Origin: Desulfobacteraceae bacterium
GTDB lineage: Bacteria > Desulfobacterota > Desulfobacteria > Desulfobacterales > Desulfosalsimonadaceae
Direction of reading: 5' to 3'
Assembly: GCA_003551985.1 (NCBI GenBank)
Contig: PUOB01000165.1
Location: 1 to 8,479 of the forward strand
DNA length: 8,479 bases
Shown here: positions 6,222-8,479 of the stretch, one piece after another
Numbering within the stretch: position 1 is the stretch's first letter
How the letters are laid out: each line of letters begins with the position of its first letter
Notes under the pieces: model-generated
The model's database searches: none
The model's input: only the letters and a program-made list of their open reading frames with translations
What the model was told of the DNA's origin: nothing
Position numbers and translations under genes: made by a program

Positions 6222-6250
6222 AAAATAACGCTTATTTTGGGACAGGTCAA
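6222..6250 (-). promoter_or_regulatory. Likely sigma70-type promoter for selC
   Basis: On the minus strand TTGACC (complement of 6245-6250) and TATTTT (complement of 6222-6227) are separated by exactly 17 bases. The tRNA 5' end is 17 bases downstream of the -10 box, giving a short 5' leader. Position and spacing fit a strong constitutive promoter. Confidence 0.65.
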
Positions 6251-6258
6251 GTGTTTTG

Positions 6259-6263
6259 AAGGA
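6259..6263 (+). promoter_or_regulatory. Ribosome binding site that fixes the M20 peptidase start
   Basis: AAGGA lies 7 bases before the ATG at 6271. The alternative in-frame TTG at 6256 sits directly on top of this site and has no ribosome site of its own, so the ATG is preferred. Confidence 0.75.
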
Positions 6264-6270
6264 CGGGGTA

Positions 6271-7428
6271 ATGATAAATGAAAACAGGCTCAGGGATCTT
6301 TTCGAAACCCTGGTGCGTATAGACAGTGTTTCCGGCAGGGAAGGCGCCATATCCTACGAGATCCGGAGAATACTCGAAGCCATGGGCGCGGAGATATTCA
6401 TCGATGACAGCGGCCGTCATACCGGCAGCGACACCGGGAACATCATCGCCAAGTTCCGGGGCAACCGGGAAGCGCCGCCGCTGTTTTTGAACGCCCACAT
6501 GGACACCGTCGAACCCGGCGAAGGCGTAAAGCCCGAATTCGACAACGGCGTTTTTAAAAGCGACGGCCGCACGATACTGGGTGCGGACGACAAGAGCGCC
6601 ATTGCCATTATCATCGAGGCAATGCGGGTGATCCTGGAGAACAACCTTCCCCACGGACCGGTGGAAGTGGTTTTGACCACATGCGAGGAAACCGGCCTTC
6701 TGGGTGCGAAACATCTTGATTATTCCCTTCTGGATGCCCGCTACGGGTATACCCTGGATACGTTTGATACGGAATCGATCATTACCAAGGCGCCGGCGGC
6801 CAATCATTTCCAGTTTACGGTTAACGGGAAATCCGCCCATGCCGGTGCAGAGCCGGAAAAAGGGATCAATGCCATCCTGGTTGCGGCGAAAGCCATCGCC
6901 GGGCTGTCAATGGGCCGGATAGACGCCGAGACGACCTGCAATATTGGTTTTATCGAGTGTGCCGGGGCGACGAACATCGTTCCGGAGCGGGTGCATGTCA
7001 AGGGAGAGGCCAGGAGTCACAATGCGTCGACGCTGGAGCGGGTAAGCCGCGAGGTTGTGGCTTCTTTTGAGCGGGCGGTCAAGGAGTTCCCCGACCGGGA
7101 TGTGGACGCGAATCTGCCCAACGTGACGGTCGAGCTGGAAAATCAATTTCCCAATACGTTTATTCCCGAGGACCATCCGGTCGTCGTCATTGCCCGACAG
7201 GCGGCAGAAAACCAGGGGCGGACGCTGACTACGAAAAAAACCGGCGGCGGCTCGGATGCCAATATCTTTTTTTCGAAAAATATTACCACCGGCGTAATCG
7301 GCACCGGCATGCGCGATGTCCATACCGTGCGCGAGAATATCAGTCTTGCGGACATGGTGAAGACGGTTTCGTTTGTCGTTGAGATCATCCGCCTGCATGC
7401 CGGGCAAAAAGAAGAAAATCCTGCATGA
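6271..7428 (+). CDS. M20-family zinc metallopeptidase, peptidase T-like
   Basis: This is a 385-residue soluble enzyme, the expected length for M20 peptidases. The two-zinc site is visible: H76 and D78 in NAHMDT, bridging D106 in GADDKSA, general base E139 and ligand E140 in TCEETG, D163 in TLDTFDTE, and H351 in DVHTVREN. The middle part (about 178-290, with KSAHAGAEPEKGINA) is the dimerisation/lid domain typical of the family. The overall pattern, especially GADDKSAIA and HTVRENIS, is closest to the PepT-like M20 group, usually annotated as aminotripeptidase or a peptidase T-like protein. The real substrate cannot be read from sequence. Its start is 67 bases from the 5' end of the divergent selC gene. 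Its stop codon overlaps the larC start (ATGA), so the two are probably cotranscribed and translationally coupled. Confidence 0.93.
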   Translation: MINENRLRDLFETLVRIDSVSGREGAISYEIRRILEAMGAEIFIDDSGRHTGSDTGNIIAKFRGNREAPPLFLNAHMDTVEPGEGVKPEFDNGVFKSDGRTILGADDKSAIAIIIEAMRVILENNLPHGPVEVVLTTCEETGLLGAKHLDYSLLDARYGYTLDTFDTESIITKAPAANHFQFTVNGKSAHAGAEPEKGINAILVAAKAIAGLSMGRIDAETTCNIGFIECAGATNIVPERVHVKGEARSHNASTLERVSREVVASFERAVKEFPDRDVDANLPNVTVELENQFPNTFIPEDHPVVVIARQAAENQGRTLTTKKTGGGSDANIFFSKNITTGVIGTGMRDVHTVRENISLADMVKTVSFVVEIIRLHAGQKEENPA

Positions 7429-8479
7429 TTGCGTATTTTGACTGTTTTTCAGGAATCAGCGGCGACATGACCCTGGGGGCGTTGATGGACCTTGGGATTT
7501 CCCCCGGGTGGCTGGCGCATCATCTTAAATCCACACTGGGCATTACCGGCTTTGACATAACCGTCGAAACGGTTGAGCGCGGCGGCATCCGCGGAAAAAA
7601 GGTCGATGTGATTGTGACGGACAGTGCCGAGCGGAATTATGCCCGGATCCGTAGCATCATTGAAAGGAGCACCCTTTCCGGGTTTGCGGCGCAAACGAGC
7701 CTTGCCATGTTTCAAAAACTTGCCGCGGCCGAGGCGGCCATTCACGGCTGCCCCGAAGACGAGGTGCACTTCCATGAGCTTGGCGGGGTGGATGCCATCG
7801 TGGATATGGTGGGTACCGCGGTCTGCATCGAGCAGCTGGGCATCGAGGCCGTTTTTTCCTCCAGGGTTGCGCTTGGGTCCGGCATGGTCCAATGTGCCCA
7901 TGGACGGCTTCCCGTTCCGGCCCCGGCGACCCTTAAGATACTCTCCGGCATACCGGTTTACGGCTCTGACATCGCGTGCGAATTGACCACCCCGACCGGT
8001 GCGGCCATCATTGCCACGTTGGCACGGGCGTTTGAGCCGGTGCCGGATATGGTGGCCGGTAATGCCGGATACGGTGCGGGAAGACGGGATTTTCCAGGGC
8101 AGCCCAACCTCCTTCGCATTATTACGGGAGATCCGGCCGGGTCCATATCCGACGATCCCGTTGCGGTGATTGAAACCAGTATCGACGACATGAACCCCGA
8201 AGTATTCGGTTTTCTGACCGATAAGCTGTTTGATGCCGGCGCGCTTGATGTCTGCCTGTTTCCGGTTTATATGAAAAAAGGCCGTCCCGGTACCCTGCTG
8301 CAGGTATTGTGCCCCAGGGCGAAGCGGACGGCATTGAGCCACATGATTCTGACTGAATCCAGCGCTGCAGGCCTGAGGCATTATCCTGTGGGACGGCAGG
8401 TATTGAAACGGGAGACGGTTTTCGTCCCGACGCCCTTTGGGGAGATCTCGGCCAGGCGCATGACGGCACCGGATGGAAG
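7425..8479 (+). CDS. larC: LarC, nickel insertion protein for the nickel-pincer cofactor (3' end cut by window)
   Basis: The frame stays open to the window edge, giving 351 complete codons; full-length relatives are roughly 390-430 residues. LarC inserts nickel into the pyridinium dithiocarboxylate mononucleotide to complete the pincer cofactor of lactate racemase (LarA) and related enzymes, using CTP. Family signatures include the N-terminus FDCFSGISGDMTLGAL (5-20), VHFHELGGVDAIVD (114-127), HGRLPVPAPAT (159-169), ELTTPTGAA (186-194), ETSIDDMNPE (250-259) and VYMKKGRPG (281-289). In Lactiplantibacillus plantarum the protein is made by programmed frameshifting between larC1 and larC2; here both parts are in one frame. 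The start is fixed by the conserved N-terminus and the 4-base overlap with the M20 gene; only a weak GAAGAA precedes it. No larA, larB or larE is in the window, so what uses the cofactor is unknown. Confidence 0.95.
   Translation, partial: MIAYFDCFSGISGDMTLGALMDLGISPGWLAHHLKSTLGITGFDITVETVERGGIRGKKVDVIVTDSAERNYARIRSIIERSTLSGFAAQTSLAMFQKLAAAEAAIHGCPEDEVHFHELGGVDAIVDMVGTAVCIEQLGIEAVFSSRVALGSGMVQCAHGRLPVPAPATLKILSGIPVYGSDIACELTTPTGAAIIATLARAFEPVPDMVAGNAGYGAGRRDFPGQPNLLRIITGDPAGSISDDPVAVIETSIDDMNPEVFGFLTDKLFDAGALDVCLFPVYMKKGRPGTLLQVLCPRAKRTALSHMILTESSAAGLRHYPVGRQVLKRETVFVPTPFGEISARRMTAPDG

Noticed and set aside
6256..6270. TTG start for the M20 peptidase
   Set aside because: It overlaps the AAGGA ribosome site that serves the ATG at 6271, and family homology begins after the ATG.
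7449..8381. 310-residue minus-strand open frame
   Set aside because: It lies wholly antisense to larC, whose protein sequence carries clear family motifs. The minus frame has no recognisable domain and reflects GC-rich codon bias.

Overview
The window reads as chromosomal DNA of a Gram-negative anaerobe, most likely a Desulfobacterota (sulfate-reducer-like) bacterium. This is an inference from the gene content: a response regulator with a PATAN-type domain, a roadblock-like protein, a TPR-fused PilB/GspE ATPase, a PilZ protein, a selenocysteine tRNA and the nickel-cofactor gene larC. It also rests on long palindromic intergenic repeats of a kind I associate with that group. No 16S or other taxonomic marker is present.

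Block 1 (about 1-6150, + strand) looks like a signalling and motor cluster. It holds a receiver-PATAN response regulator (149-1279), a roadblock/LC7-like protein (1447-1815), a type IV pilus/type II secretion assembly-ATPase homologue with an added N-terminal TPR region (2139-4520), a PilZ protein with both c-di-GMP-binding motifs (4550-5023), and a membrane-anchored class III adenylate cyclase with a complete catalytic set (5020-6150, overlapping the PilZ gene by 4 bp). The first three genes are each preceded by a copy of one long imperfect palindrome, in the same orientation and ending 28, 31 and 76 bases before the start codon. These repeats carry in-frame ATGs that give spurious longer starts to the second and third genes, and I have corrected both. 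A plausible reading is a surface-motor or secretion-motor control unit with inputs from phosphorylation, a roadblock scaffold, c-di-GMP and cAMP. That is inference; adjacency and domain content are what the sequence shows.

Block 2 (6107-6204, - strand) is selC, the tRNA for selenocysteine. It is complete with anticodon UCA, an 8-bp acceptor stem, a long variable arm and encoded CCA, and has a good sigma70-like promoter just upstream. Its 3' 44 bases overlap, in antisense, the end of the cyclase reading frame.

Block 3 (6271-8479, + strand) holds an M20-family metallopeptidase of the peptidase T-like type and, overlapping it by 4 bp (ATGA), larC of nickel-pincer-cofactor synthesis. larC runs off the right edge of the window.

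The items best worth a second look are the palindrome family placed before three consecutive genes, the five-gene motor/second-messenger cluster, and the convergent cyclase-selC overlap.
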